Assembly: GCA_023128035.1 (NCBI GenBank)
Contig: JAGMES010000159.1
Coordinates: forward strand, 1-9,661
DNA length: 9,661 bases
From: Halanaerobiales bacterium
GTDB lineage: Bacteria; Bacillota_F; Halanaerobiia; DY22613
Direction of reading: 5' to 3'
The notes below the pieces were generated by a model. It was not told the origin of the DNA. It made no database searches and worked only from the letters and a program-made list of their open reading frames with translations. Each line of letters starts with the position of its first letter. Positions within the stretch are counted from its first letter, which is position 1. Of the stretch, positions 1 through 7,174 are shown in pieces. The translations under genes were made by a program, and so were the position numbers.

Positions 1-11
1 TTAGCGACTGA

Positions 12-155
12 ATAGTTACGAAAAATTTTCAATTCGAAATATTAGATGAGTTAGCTGAGAAAGGCTATATTTTTGAAACCAGGTTTAAATCCGTTTATTT
101 TAAGAAAGAAGGAATTGAAAAAGCACGTAAGTTAGTCGAGAAATATCTTGAATGA
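12..155 (+). pseudogene. DUF6429-like gene, C-terminal remnant
   Basis: The frame ending at the TGA at 153-155 encodes about 47 residues after an in-frame stop at 9-11, including FEILDELAEKGYI and, further on, KSVYFKKEGIEKARKLVEKY. This pattern (a 'LDEL..KGYI' helix, then 'KSV...EGI.KA..L') fits the C-terminal half of the small DUF6429 family, a predicted winged-helix-like fold of unknown function. No start codon or ribosome site precedes it, and all three forward frames carry a stop within the first 15 bases. Frame +2 upstream (SYEKF) could be the displaced preceding segment, which would imply a frameshift. The piece is therefore a decayed or truncated gene end. The next gene starts 68 bases downstream on the same strand and may once have been its operon partner. 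The family call is by eye and moderately sure. Confidence 0.45.
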
Positions 156-223
156 TTTGAAGATGGTTTAGATATTTGAAAGTAATGCAAACAAAGTTAA
201 GGGACTATTATCTGGAGGTTTTT

Positions 224-754
224 ATGAGTAAAAAAAAGAAAAAGTTATCTACTCCTCGTCGGAAGAGTTTAAAAAGATCTAGTAGACTTAATGCAGCAAA
301 AAAGTTTTTTGAGAACTATGATGGTAAAAAAATTCTCAAAGGTTATAAAAAGCACTTTGTGGTTGATACTATTTGCGCTGTTAAAGAATTAGAGATGCTG
401 GGTGTAGAATTAGACTCAACATATATTGAACAGGTATTGGCATGTGAGAAAGGTAGAGTGGAAGCAAAACGACACCGAAAGGAAGAAAAAGAGGCGGAAC
501 AATTAGGAAGGAGAATGTTTATTGATTATGATGAAAATTTTTGCTTTATAGCTGGTTTTACATCTGGAGGTGCGCCTTATGGACTTACTTCTGAAAAGAT
601 GGGTGTTGATCCTTTGGATTTTGAAACATTAGACAACAATAATTGGGAACGAGTAAATACTGGTAATGAAGAAGAATGCACCAAATCTTCTTTTTTAGAA
701 GATGACGATGACGAAATTAATTATGACTTTGATGATATAGATATTCCTTTTTAG
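224..754 (+). CDS. Conserved hypothetical protein (176 aa)
   Basis: An intact ORF. The start at 224 is chosen because GGAGG lies at 214-218, five bases upstream. The frame also opens at a TTG at 176, which has no ribosome site. The protein begins with a very basic tail (MSKKKKK, then Arg/Lys-rich to about residue 25). A helical region follows with FVVDTICAVKELEMLGVEL (about 45-63), then a charged helix rich in Lys, Arg and Glu (about 75-95). Next comes a conserved-looking core FCFIAGFTSGGAPYGLT (about 107-123), and the protein ends in an acidic stretch (LEDDDDEINYDFDD). The FIAG.TS.G.PYG motif is one I associate with uncharacterised Bacillota proteins, sometimes near DUF6429 genes. No function is known to me. 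There are no membrane segments or signal peptide, so it is probably cytoplasmic; the basic N-terminus and acidic C-terminus may bind nucleic acid or pair with each other. Confidence 0.75.
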   Translation: MSKKKKKLSTPRRKSLKRSSRLNAAKKFFENYDGKKILKGYKKHFVVDTICAVKELEMLGVELDSTYIEQVLACEKGRVEAKRHRKEEKEAEQLGRRMFIDYDENFCFIAGFTSGGAPYGLTSEKMGVDPLDFETLDNNNWERVNTGNEEECTKSSFLEDDDDEINYDFDDIDIPF

Positions 755-841
755 ATTGTTTTTTATCAAAGCATGAGAAGATGAATACAACCTAAAATCA
801 GCAGGATCAAAAATTTAATTATAGATTTATGAGTATTTTAT

Positions 842-871
842 GGTAAGATGATGTCAAGAGTTTGGTGTAAA
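842..871. repeat. Putative IS256-family terminal inverted repeat
   Basis: Just beyond the stop of the transposase remnant, the minus strand reads TTTACACCAAACTCTTGACA and runs on to CATCATCTTACC. That is the usual form of an IS256-family right end, with a TTTACAC block followed by a TTGACA-like block close to the tip. It is the expected distance (about 10-40 bases) from the end of the transposase gene. The partner left-end repeat is not seen in the window, which agrees with the element being truncated. Confidence 0.4.
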
Positions 872-880
872 TGAATTTCA

Positions 881-1075
881 TCAAGATCCATATCGCTCCT
901 TGAAAAGTTGTTGTAATTGCTCCTTGGCACTTAAAAATCCTTTCATCTTTCTGCAACTCCATTTATCATTGTAATTGATTACCTTTAGATAAATAAACTT
1001 CTCAGCAGCCTTCTCAGTAGGTAAGCTGTTAACTGGCTTTAATCTCTTACGAAGCTCCTTTATGGCTCTTGCCAC
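881..1075 (-). pseudogene. IS256-family transposase, C-terminal remnant
   Basis: The minus-strand frame encodes 64 residues including AIKELRKRLKPVNSLPTEKA, then a YLKVINYNDKWS segment and KGFLSAKEQLQQLFKERY. This is the C-terminal end of mutator-type (IS256) transposases, where a basic 'I..R.K...SLPTE.A..KI.YL' stretch is followed by 'W..R...GF..AK.QL..MF..RY'. A full transposase has about 390-410 residues, so the DDE catalytic domain is absent. Upstream of the nominal GTG at 1075 the same frame meets a TGA after five codons. The similarity stops at about 1076-1080, exactly where the structured element begins. It is a dead fragment, probably split by insertion of that element and then deleted on the far side. 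Confidence 0.75.
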
Positions 1076-1080
1076 GGTGA

Positions 1081-1270
1081 TGTGGGTTCAAAGACACCCA
1101 ACCAGTTCAATCAGGGTATGAGAGTCGTAGCGGGTTTGGACACTTTACGCGACGGGATCAGAGTCCCGCCAAGGCGTACGTCCTTCACCTTGGCGTTTTC
1201 TAGAATATCAGTATAAAGAACTCTCATAAAAAGAAAAGGTTAAATCTCAGATTGAACTGGTTATGAACCT
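1081..1270 (+). ncRNA. Nested inverted-repeat element, candidate HEARO/omega-like structured RNA
   Basis: Three perfect complementary arm pairs are nested: GGTTCA (1085-1090) with TGAACC (1264-1269), AACCAGTTCAATC (1100-1112) with GATTGAACTGGTT (1250-1262), and TATGAGAGT (1117-1125) with ACTCTCATA (1220-1228). Inside lie local hairpins GGGA/TCCC (1154-1157/1164-1167) and CGCCAAGG/CCTTGGCG (1167-1174/1188-1195), which overlap by one base and so compete at that point, plus a GC-rich core (1126-1175) that stands out in AT-rich DNA. There is no ORF. It begins directly after GTGA (1077-1080). Insertion after ATGA or GTGA is described for HEARO RNAs, the IscB-associated omega RNAs of IS200/605-like elements, and some of these lack the ORF. 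The structure is seen directly; the HEARO name is a hypothesis. Alternatives are a MITE that folds, or another structured RNA class. Confidence 0.45.
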
Positions 1271-1332
1271 ATTATACGAACAATGGATATACTCCAAGGA
1301 AATATGTAGTTATTCAGTTTTAAGTGGTAAGG

Positions 1333-1360
1333 AAAAGCCCCCCAATCGATGGCTTTTTTT
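1333..1360 (+). terminator. Rho-independent terminator
   Basis: AAAAGCC (1333-1339) pairs with GGCTTTT (1351-1357) around an 11-base loop, followed by T residues to 1360. The A-rich 5' arm could let it work on the minus strand too, though the following run there is weaker. It separates the structured element from the promoter of the large secreted protein. Confidence 0.6.
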
Positions 1361-1397
1361 GGTTGCATAGTAAAGTATTTACGTTAATATATTTCTA

Positions 1398-1426
1398 TTG
1401 ACATACATTAATGGTAAATATATAAT
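1398..1426 (+). promoter_or_regulatory. Consensus housekeeping sigma promoter
   Basis: TTGACA (1398-1403) and TATAAT (1421-1426) are separated by exactly 17 bases, a perfect match to the vegetative sigma-70/sigma-A consensus. Transcription would start near 1433, leaving a leader of about 30 bases before the 1464 start codon. This predicts strong expression of the large secreted protein. No obvious operator palindrome overlaps it. Confidence 0.8.
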
Positions 1427-1463
1427 ATACATGATGTTATAAAAAAGAAAGGGGATTTATTAA

Positions 1464-4400
1464 ATGAATTTTTTTTGTAAAAGGTTTCTTCTTATTTGCT
1501 GTTTTATAGTAATTTTAGGCAATGTAAGTGCAGTGGCCAATGATTTATTTTTCATTGAGTCTGTTGCGTACAAAGGATTATCGTGGGATTTGCGAGGAGA
1601 TCACTTGAGTGCTGAACGCAAAGGCGGAAAGATTTTTTTGAATACAGAAAATAATCACGCTGATCGTTATATCAAAATTATTCCACATGCAACTCAACCC
1701 GAATTTGTTTTTTTTCAACCCCAACATTCTTTCCTTGTCGCTGACATTACAATGGGTGTAAGCACTCCGGGTGCAGAATTGCAACTTTGGGATCACGGAA
1801 ATAAGAACACAGCTCAAATGTTCAAAATGATTCCTGTCTCTGGTTTGGCTGACACCTATTTTATCCAAAATGCAAGTAGCGGCTTATACCTCACCGCACA
1901 TGGTAAAACTAAACCGATTACTCAAGAAAATTATCAAGCAAGTGATGCCCAAAAATGGCACTTTAAAAAAGTGGACGGGGCAACAATGGCACCTCCATCC
2001 TCAGGGTACATGTATTCTCTCGAAAATGTGATGTCCAAAAAATTCATTGATATTCCGGGAGGCGCTCCAAATCAGGAAAGACAATACGCAAAGTTACAAC
2101 TTTGGGATATGGATGATCAGCCAGACCGATATGTGGAGTTATTTGGAGTAGATAATAATTATTTCATTGTGCATCCACTGCACAGTACGGAAGTTTGGGA
2201 CGTAGAGAATGGAAGTACCGCAACCGGAGCAGCTGTTCGCTTATGGCCTCAAAACAATACTCCTGCTCAACAATTCAAGTTTGAATACGCGGGAGAACCG
2301 CTGACCTACTATATTAAAAATAGGAATAGCGGGAAATATATTGATGCCAGTCGCAGTAACGTTGCAAATAATGGATGTCCGATTAATATCTATCCTTTAA
2401 ATAATATAAGTAGAGATGCACATAATCGCGACAATCAAAAATGGAGATTACATATCTATGATAAATGGCAACTACCTCCAAAAGATCAGGCATTCTATGT
2501 CAAATCCGCTTATATCAATAAATACTGGGATTTGGGTGGAGATGGTGCTGAAACCAATCAAAACGGGAAGCAGTTACAAATATGGGATCTAGACAACGGG
2601 GGCGATCGTAAATACAAAATTATTCCTTCTGGATATTATAGTTGGGTTTATCTTCAGGTGCAAAATGGGAATCGCCATATAGATATTAAAGGAGGGTCAA
2701 CTGAAGAAGGAGCCAGTCTTCATTTATGGGATCCCCATGGTGGAAATAGTCAAAGATTTGCTGTTCAGTTTACTTCTCCAACTACTTTTGTTTTGAGAAC
2801 AAATAATTGGAAAGCAGCAGATATTCGCGGTGGTGGTAGTAATGATTGGAAAAAGAATGGCGCCGATCTGATTCAATATCCTGTCCATTTTCATGCGAAT
2901 CAACAATTTCAACTGCTTTATGCTGATGGACCGAATAAAGGGAAATTATATCATTTTCCGGAACTGAATGAGAAATTAATTTTCTATACAGGGTATAATT
3001 TAAATAAAGAGCAAGAAAAGCGTCTTAAAGGTAATAATGGTCGTGGCTACACTTATTTCCCCGATGTAGATGGTGACTTGATTTTAGCTATTTATTCAGG
3101 TGCAAAACCTACGGGCGGTTATGGGGTTAGAGTACAAAAAGTTGTTGAGGTTGGAGGTAAAATTGAAGTATATGTTGAAGAAACCTCTCCAAAACCTGGT
3201 CAAATTGTAACTCAAGCTTTTACTCATCCAAGGACTGTTGTGAAAGTAAGTACAACCAATGAAAATATTGTCATCAAAAATGTTAATGGTGGTAGCTATA
3301 ATTATTTTTTACCTATAACTTATACTCCGGGATTGTATTTTATAGAATCTGTTGCTTATCAGGGTTTATTCTGGGATTTAAGGGGAGTTCATTTTGGGGC
3401 TGAACGTAAGGGTGGAAAGATTCAATTGTATTCAAAAGATAACGGTGCTGACCGTTTTATCAAAATCATTCCACATGAAACTCAGCCTGATTTTGTCTGG
3501 TTCCAACCTCAACATTCCTATCTGGTGGCAGATTTTGCCGACGGAACAACAGTGTCAGGTGCAGAGTTGCAACTCCAAGAGCAAACAAAGTATGATTCAG
3601 CTCAGATGTTTAAATTGATCGAAGTAATTGACGAGCATAATACTTACTATATTCAGAATGCTAAAAGCGGCTTATATCTGACTGCTCATGGTAAAGGTCA
3701 ACCGATTACCCAGGAAGAATATCAAGCAAGCAATCAGCAAAAATGGCACTTGAATAAAACGGGAGGAGCTACTATGGCACCTCCTTCTGCAGACTATGTG
3801 TATGCCATGGAAAATGTGATGGCTAGAAAATTCATTGATATTCCAGGTGCTGCACCATATCAGGAAAGAAATGGGGCAAAGTTGCAACTTTGGGGTATGG
3901 ACTATTTTCCTGACCGCTATGTAGAATTGTATTTGACAGGCGTTGATGGCTACTTTAATATCCACCCACTTCATAGCACCGAAGTCTGGGATGTCGAGGG
4001 TGGACAAAAAGCAAATGGAACCAATCTTCAATTGTGGTCTCAAAACAATACGCCTGCTCAACAATTTAAGTTTGAATATGCAGGCGAGCCTATGACTTAT
4101 TATATCAAAGATCGCAATAGTGGAAAATATTTGGATGCCAGTAGGAGTAATGTTGGTAGTGATGGATGTCCGATCAGAATCTATCCTCTAAGTGATATAA
4201 GACAAAATGAACATAATCGCGATAATCAAAAGTGGAGATTGTATATGTATAAGAAGTGGCAGATGCCTTCCAAAGACCAAAAGTTCTATATCAAATCAGC
4301 ATATATCGATAAATATTGGGACTTAAATGGTAAATTTAATAAAGTCGATACATATGGTCTAAATTTCCAAATGTGGGATTGGGATGACTATGGGGATCGG

Positions 4401-6101
4401 AAATTTAGAATTATTCCTTCTGGATTCCATAGTTGGGTTAACCTTGAGGTGCAGATGGGAAACAAACCTGGTGTTTATGGTCCATATGTAGATATCGAGA
4501 GTAGTTCAAAAAAGTCAAGTGCTGCTTTGGAAATAAACGTTTATAAGCAAGATAGTGAGAGTCAAAGATTTGCTGTCCAGTTTACTTCTCCAACTACTTT
4601 TGTTTTGAGAACAAATAATTGGAAAGCAGCAGATATTAACGGTGGGAGTAGTAATGATTGGAAAAAGAATGGCGCCGATCTGATTCAATATCCTGTCCAT
4701 TTTCACGCGAATCAACAATTTCAACTAGTTTATGCTGATGGGCCAAACAAAGGAAAAGTACATCACTTTGAGCAATTAAATTTCGGACCTGTCAAGGAGC
4801 GTTCAATTGCCAATGAAGAATTCTCTATTCGGGCAGAACGTCGGGATCACGATATAAAATTGACTTGGACTGCTAACATGAGTGACATTCGTGGTTTTAA
4901 AATCTATCGCAGCAACACGATTCATGGAGAGAAAGTATTACTAAATGATCAATTGATCTCTGAATATTTCTACCTGGATTCTACTGTTGAAGGTACTATG
5001 CCTTACTATTATTATTGGATTCAGGCGATTCGAAGAGATGGGAAAGCGAGTGTCATGAGTCAGCCTGTGTCAATAATGAGTACAAAAACAGCATATTGGA
5101 TTTCATTTTTGTCACCTAAAAATGATAATACTTCAGATAAAGGAATCTGGCGAATCAACAGCGATGGTACTGAATTAAACTTATTTAAATATGTAGATGA
5201 AGGTTCCATTGAAGGTCTAGCTTATACGACTGGTGGAGGTCGAGGAGCTTTTACAGTGAAAAATTCGATAAATTATTATTCTGTCTATACAATGAATAGT
5301 GATGGAACGAATTGTAATAAAGTTAGATTTTTTGATTGGGATAGGGATTTTGCCACCTCCTCCTCGATGATAAATGTATTAAATAATTTTTCTTATATAG
5401 TTAAAGATGATATGACATTTCCAACGGAAGAGATTCCTAATCGGACTGGTCGTTTATGTAGAATTGATATTTTTCAAGGAACAAATCAGTGGGATCATAT
5501 AGGTTGGTTTGCATCTGTAAAATCTCCAGTTGCGTTTGATATTTTTGGAGATGAGATTTATTTCATCCATAAAGAGAATACGAATTATTCTCTAAAGAAG
5601 TATAGGGCTGAAAATGTAAGTGTGATTGACTCTAATACTACCAATAAGACACCTGTTGTTTCTCGTGATGGAGAAAAAATCTATTATCTGGACTATCATG
5701 GTAATACGAGGACTGCTGGTATCTTTGCTCTAAATAACAGTCAGCAAACTACTTATAATTATCAAAGTAGCAAAGTTAGCTTGACCAGTCCTAACCAGCA
5801 ATGCTATTCGTTGGCACTCTCGGCTGATGATCGTAAGATTGCCTATATTGCAGTAGAAAATTCAGTTGGTTACTTATACATGATGAATGTTGATGGTACT
5901 GGGAAAACTAAGTTGGCTGATCACGTATCTATAGATGATGCTCCAGCCTGGTTGCCAAACAGCACTGGTATTGTGTACCTCAAGAAAGCAGAACGAGGCT
6001 ATACTCTCTGTTTATATAGTTTCGAACATAATCTTAGTTTTGAGCTAGCCAAAACTGCATCTGCCGAGTTTGAAGTTATACGAATGTTGAGTGTTCAGTA
6101 G
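1464..6101 (+). CDS. Secreted multidomain lectin: 2 x (3 ricin-type trefoils), PrcB_C-like, Fn3, beta-propeller
   Basis: The ATG at 1464 follows AAAGGGG (1448-1454). Residues 1-25 form a signal peptide (KR, hydrophobic core, cleavage likely after AVA). Residues 29-485 hold three ricin-B-like trefoils of about 140 aa, with QxW/QxF-type repeats such as QKWHF (163), QKWRL (325) and NQQFQL (479). Residues about 537-596 resemble the PrcB C-terminal domain (GAKPTGGYGVRV, then VYVEETSPKPGQIVTQAFTH). Residues 625-1092 repeat the trefoil array. Residues about 1112-1205 look like fibronectin type III (KLTWTA, FKIYRS, YYYWIQAI). Residues 1210-1545 are a TolB/DUF5050-like propeller with blades such as IWRINSDGT and LYMMNVDGT. 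Ricin-type domains usually bind glycans, so an extracellular carbohydrate-binding or adhesion role is inferred; no catalytic domain or wall anchor is visible. The gene has its own promoter and terminator. Ligand and function are unknown. Confidence 0.85.
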   Translation: MNFFCKRFLLICCFIVILGNVSAVANDLFFIESVAYKGLSWDLRGDHLSAERKGGKIFLNTENNHADRYIKIIPHATQPEFVFFQPQHSFLVADITMGVSTPGAELQLWDHGNKNTAQMFKMIPVSGLADTYFIQNASSGLYLTAHGKTKPITQENYQASDAQKWHFKKVDGATMAPPSSGYMYSLENVMSKKFIDIPGGAPNQERQYAKLQLWDMDDQPDRYVELFGVDNNYFIVHPLHSTEVWDVENGSTATGAAVRLWPQNNTPAQQFKFEYAGEPLTYYIKNRNSGKYIDASRSNVANNGCPINIYPLNNISRDAHNRDNQKWRLHIYDKWQLPPKDQAFYVKSAYINKYWDLGGDGAETNQNGKQLQIWDLDNGGDRKYKIIPSGYYSWVYLQVQNGNRHIDIKGGSTEEGASLHLWDPHGGNSQRFAVQFTSPTTFVLRTNNWKAADIRGGGSNDWKKNGADLIQYPVHFHANQQFQLLYADGPNKGKLYHFPELNEKLIFYTGYNLNKEQEKRLKGNNGRGYTYFPDVDGDLILAIYSGAKPTGGYGVRVQKVVEVGGKIEVYVEETSPKPGQIVTQAFTHPRTVVKVSTTNENIVIKNVNGGSYNYFLPITYTPGLYFIESVAYQGLFWDLRGVHFGAERKGGKIQLYSKDNGADRFIKIIPHETQPDFVWFQPQHSYLVADFADGTTVSGAELQLQEQTKYDSAQMFKLIEVIDEHNTYYIQNAKSGLYLTAHGKGQPITQEEYQASNQQKWHLNKTGGATMAPPSADYVYAMENVMARKFIDIPGAAPYQERNGAKLQLWGMDYFPDRYVELYLTGVDGYFNIHPLHSTEVWDVEGGQKANGTNLQLWSQNNTPAQQFKFEYAGEPMTYYIKDRNSGKYLDASRSNVGSDGCPIRIYPLSDIRQNEHNRDNQKWRLYMYKKWQMPSKDQKFYIKSAYIDKYWDLNGKFNKVDTYGLNFQMWDWDDYGDRKFRIIPSGFHSWVNLEVQMGNKPGVYGPYVDIESSSKKSSAALEINVYKQDSESQRFAVQFTSPTTFVLRTNNWKAADINGGSSNDWKKNGADLIQYPVHFHANQQFQLVYADGPNKGKVHHFEQLNFGPVKERSIANEEFSIRAERRDHDIKLTWTANMSDIRGFKIYRSNTIHGEKVLLNDQLISEYFYLDSTVEGTMPYYYYWIQAIRRDGKASVMSQPVSIMSTKTAYWISFLSPKNDNTSDKGIWRINSDGTELNLFKYVDEGSIEGLAYTTGGGRGAFTVKNSINYYSVYTMNSDGTNCNKVRFFDWDRDFATSSSMINVLNNFSYIVKDDMTFPTEEIPNRTGRLCRIDIFQGTNQWDHIGWFASVKSPVAFDIFGDEIYFIHKENTNYSLKKYRAENVSVIDSNTTNKTPVVSRDGEKIYYLDYHGNTRTAGIFALNNSQQTTYNYQSSKVSLTSPNQQCYSLALSADDRKIAYIAVENSVGYLYMMNVDGTGKTKLADHVSIDDAPAWLPNSTGIVYLKKAERGYTLCLYSFEHNLSFELAKTASAEFEVIRMLSVQ
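2748..2914 (+). repeat. Near-identical patch, copy 1 (within the lectin gene)
   Basis: This 167-base stretch in the third trefoil of the first array matches 4560-4726 at 161 of 167 positions by hand alignment with no gaps. The rest of the duplication is clearly more diverged (roughly 70-80% in the parts I compared), so this patch has been homogenised more recently than its surroundings. Confidence 0.85.
4560..4726 (+). repeat. Near-identical patch, copy 2 (within the lectin gene)
   Basis: This is the partner of 2748-2914, in the last trefoil of the second array. The six differences are one synonymous base in a Val codon, four bases over the RGGG/NGGS segment, and one base in a His codon. It is consistent with intragenic gene conversion between the two arrays. 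Confidence 0.85.
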
Positions 6102-6158
6102 TATGGATTTTGGAGGAGATGATCTTCTCTAACATGGTGTAGACAATTAAATGGTGAG

Positions 6159-6185
6159 AAAGAGCCCCTTGAAGGGGCTCTTTTT
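6159..6185 (+). terminator. Strong rho-independent terminator
   Basis: AAAGAGCCCCT (6159-6169) and AGGGGCTCTTT (6173-6183) form an 11-bp stem with a 3-base loop and a T run to 6185. It lies about 57 bases after the stop of the lectin gene and ends that transcription unit. The A-rich 5' arm makes it potentially bidirectional. Confidence 0.9.
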
Positions 6186-6354
6186 GATGGGAGATATGTA
6201 GCTAGTCGGAAACGGTAAAAGTTGTATTCTTAAGCTTTTCTTTTAGTCCAGATTTGAAAGATTTTAGGCGGTCAATCTTTTTTATAATTATGAAATATTA
6301 GAGAGGGTGGGTGGGGGAAGTTGGAGTTTTTATTGGTAGAGTGGTTATTTGTTT

Positions 6355-6382
6355 TTGACAATGAGTTAATTTATAATAATAT
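6355..6382 (+). promoter_or_regulatory. Orphan promoter-like hexamers
   Basis: TTGACA (6355-6360) is followed after 16 bases by TAATAT (6377-6382). A TATAAT also occurs at 6372-6377, but its spacing of 11 is too short. No ORF with a ribosome site follows; the first ATG frame (6381) ends after 10 codons. It could drive a small RNA, be a relic, or occur by chance in AT-rich DNA. Confidence 0.3.
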
Positions 6383-6702
6383 GAAAATTGTGTATAGAAA
6401 GCAGGGTACCTAATGGTTGTAGACGAAATATAATAGTAATTGTCATAATGTAATTTGATTTTTGTAGTAAGAGGATTTTTAGTCGTGATGTTTTGCTAAT
6501 TGACCGTTCAGGGTAATTTGTATGGGACTTTGTTTATACGAAATATCGGACAAGGAAGAGGATTTGGAATATGTGAGTTGGAGAATTTTTGGATATAAGG
6601 CTGTTATGTACAATTTTGCTAAGAGGATTTTTGCTTAAAAGAAATTTCCAAGATGGTTTTTCAGTGTTGACTTCAGAATAAAGTCATTTGAAAAATGGCA
6701 AC

Positions 6703-6735
6703 AAAAAACCCAAAGTAAAGTATTACTAAGGGTTT
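6703..6735 (-). terminator. Terminator of the Doc-like fragment
   Basis: Read on the minus strand, AAACCC, two T, AGTAA, TACT, TTACT, two T and GGGTTT form a long near-perfect hairpin (6706-6735), followed by a T run at 6703-6705. It begins 18 bases past the stop of the minus-strand Doc-like fragment, so it is probably that gene's native terminator. Confidence 0.65.
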
Positions 6736-6752
6736 ATGCAATAGGATTTTAA

Positions 6753-6912
6753 TTATACATCACTTAGAATAGATGAGTTTTCTTTAATCCATTCGGCAAA
6801 TTCTGGTTTTGTGAGTTGACCGGTTGATAGTTTCATGATTATTTCATAGGTGTTGTTTTCGGGAGCCACAAGTTGATGTTCGTTTCTTTGGAGAAAAATA
6901 TCTATGGCAACT
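6753..6912 (-). pseudogene. Doc/Fic-family toxin, C-terminal fragment
   Basis: On the minus strand, from about 6912 to the TAA at 6753-6755, the frame encodes IVAIDIFLQRNEHQLVAPEN and then ...MKLSTGQLTKPEFAEWIKEN. In death-on-curing (Doc) proteins the helix after the catalytic HxFxDGNKR motif reads 'A...FL..NG..L', followed by '...A.GEL....A.W+'; this fragment fits that C-terminal part. Doc toxins AMP-ylate or phosphorylate targets such as EF-Tu. The catalytic motif and everything before it are missing. The open frame continues to 7061 with a possible TTG at 7022, but that part is antisense to reverse-transcriptase coding sequence and is not Doc. The fragment keeps its terminator. A partner antitoxin gene is not visible. 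It is non-functional. Confidence 0.6.
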
Positions 6913-7066
6913 ATTGACCATGACATACTGCTGTCACTATTAAAACGAAGGATAAGTGATCGGAGAGTATTAAAATTATTACTGTTATGGTTAACTGCAG
7001 GAGTAATAGAAGATGGGGTCAAGCAAATTCCAGAAAAAGGAACTCCGCAAGGTGGGTTATGCTAAG

Positions 7067-7094
7067 CTTTGCATAAACCGCCTTATGCAAAGTA
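7067..7094. repeat. Core-site-like inverted pair in the left end
   Basis: CTTTGCATAA (7067-7076) and TTATGCAAAG (7083-7092) are perfectly complementary arms around the hexamer ACCGCC (7077-7082). On the minus strand that hexamer is GGCGGT, again two glycine codons, as at the outer junctions. This is the structure expected of a joined recombination site. It sits immediately inside the outermost left arm TTATGCTAAG. Confidence 0.6.
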
Positions 7095-7174
7095 TACTAA
7101 TAAAATCTTCATAATACAGAATTATATTGCCATTTACTTTGCATAATATCTGAACCTATTTTAAATTAGATAAC

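Larger units (their letters stand above)
6186..6750. other. Gene-poor AT-rich interval
   Basis: No convincing ORF is seen on either strand. Contents: a weak hairpin with a T tract (AAAGATT 6257-6263, AATCTTT 6274-6280, then TTT); a G-rich run GGGTGGGTGGGGG at 6305-6317; promoter-like hexamers at 6355-6382 with no gene after them; a 13-bp direct repeat TAAGAGGATTTTT at 6468-6480 and 6620-6632; a small stem TGACTT/AAGTCA at 6668-6686; and the minus-strand terminator at 6703-6735. It may be decayed coding DNA, but I cannot recognise any product. Confidence 0.5.

Noticed and set aside
1464..1510. Lipoprotein signal in the lectin precursor (cysteines at residues 12-13)
   Set aside because: The residues before the cysteine (LLIC) do not make a proper lipobox; the AVA site at 23-25 fits ordinary signal peptidase I better.
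1578..1868. Minus-strand ORF of 96 codons, and similar ones at 2724-2912, 3672-4064 and 4515-4724
   Set aside because: They lie entirely antisense to the lectin gene, lack ribosome sites and show no recognisable domains; two of them resemble each other only because the gene beneath is duplicated.
3394..3618. Plus-strand ORF of 74 codons in another frame
   Set aside because: It overlaps the lectin gene out of frame, with no family resemblance.
6753..7022. An 89-codon minus-strand ORF as one genuine gene
   Set aside because: Its first part is antisense to reverse-transcriptase codons (GTPQGG region); only the last part is Doc-like, so it is annotated as a Doc fragment.
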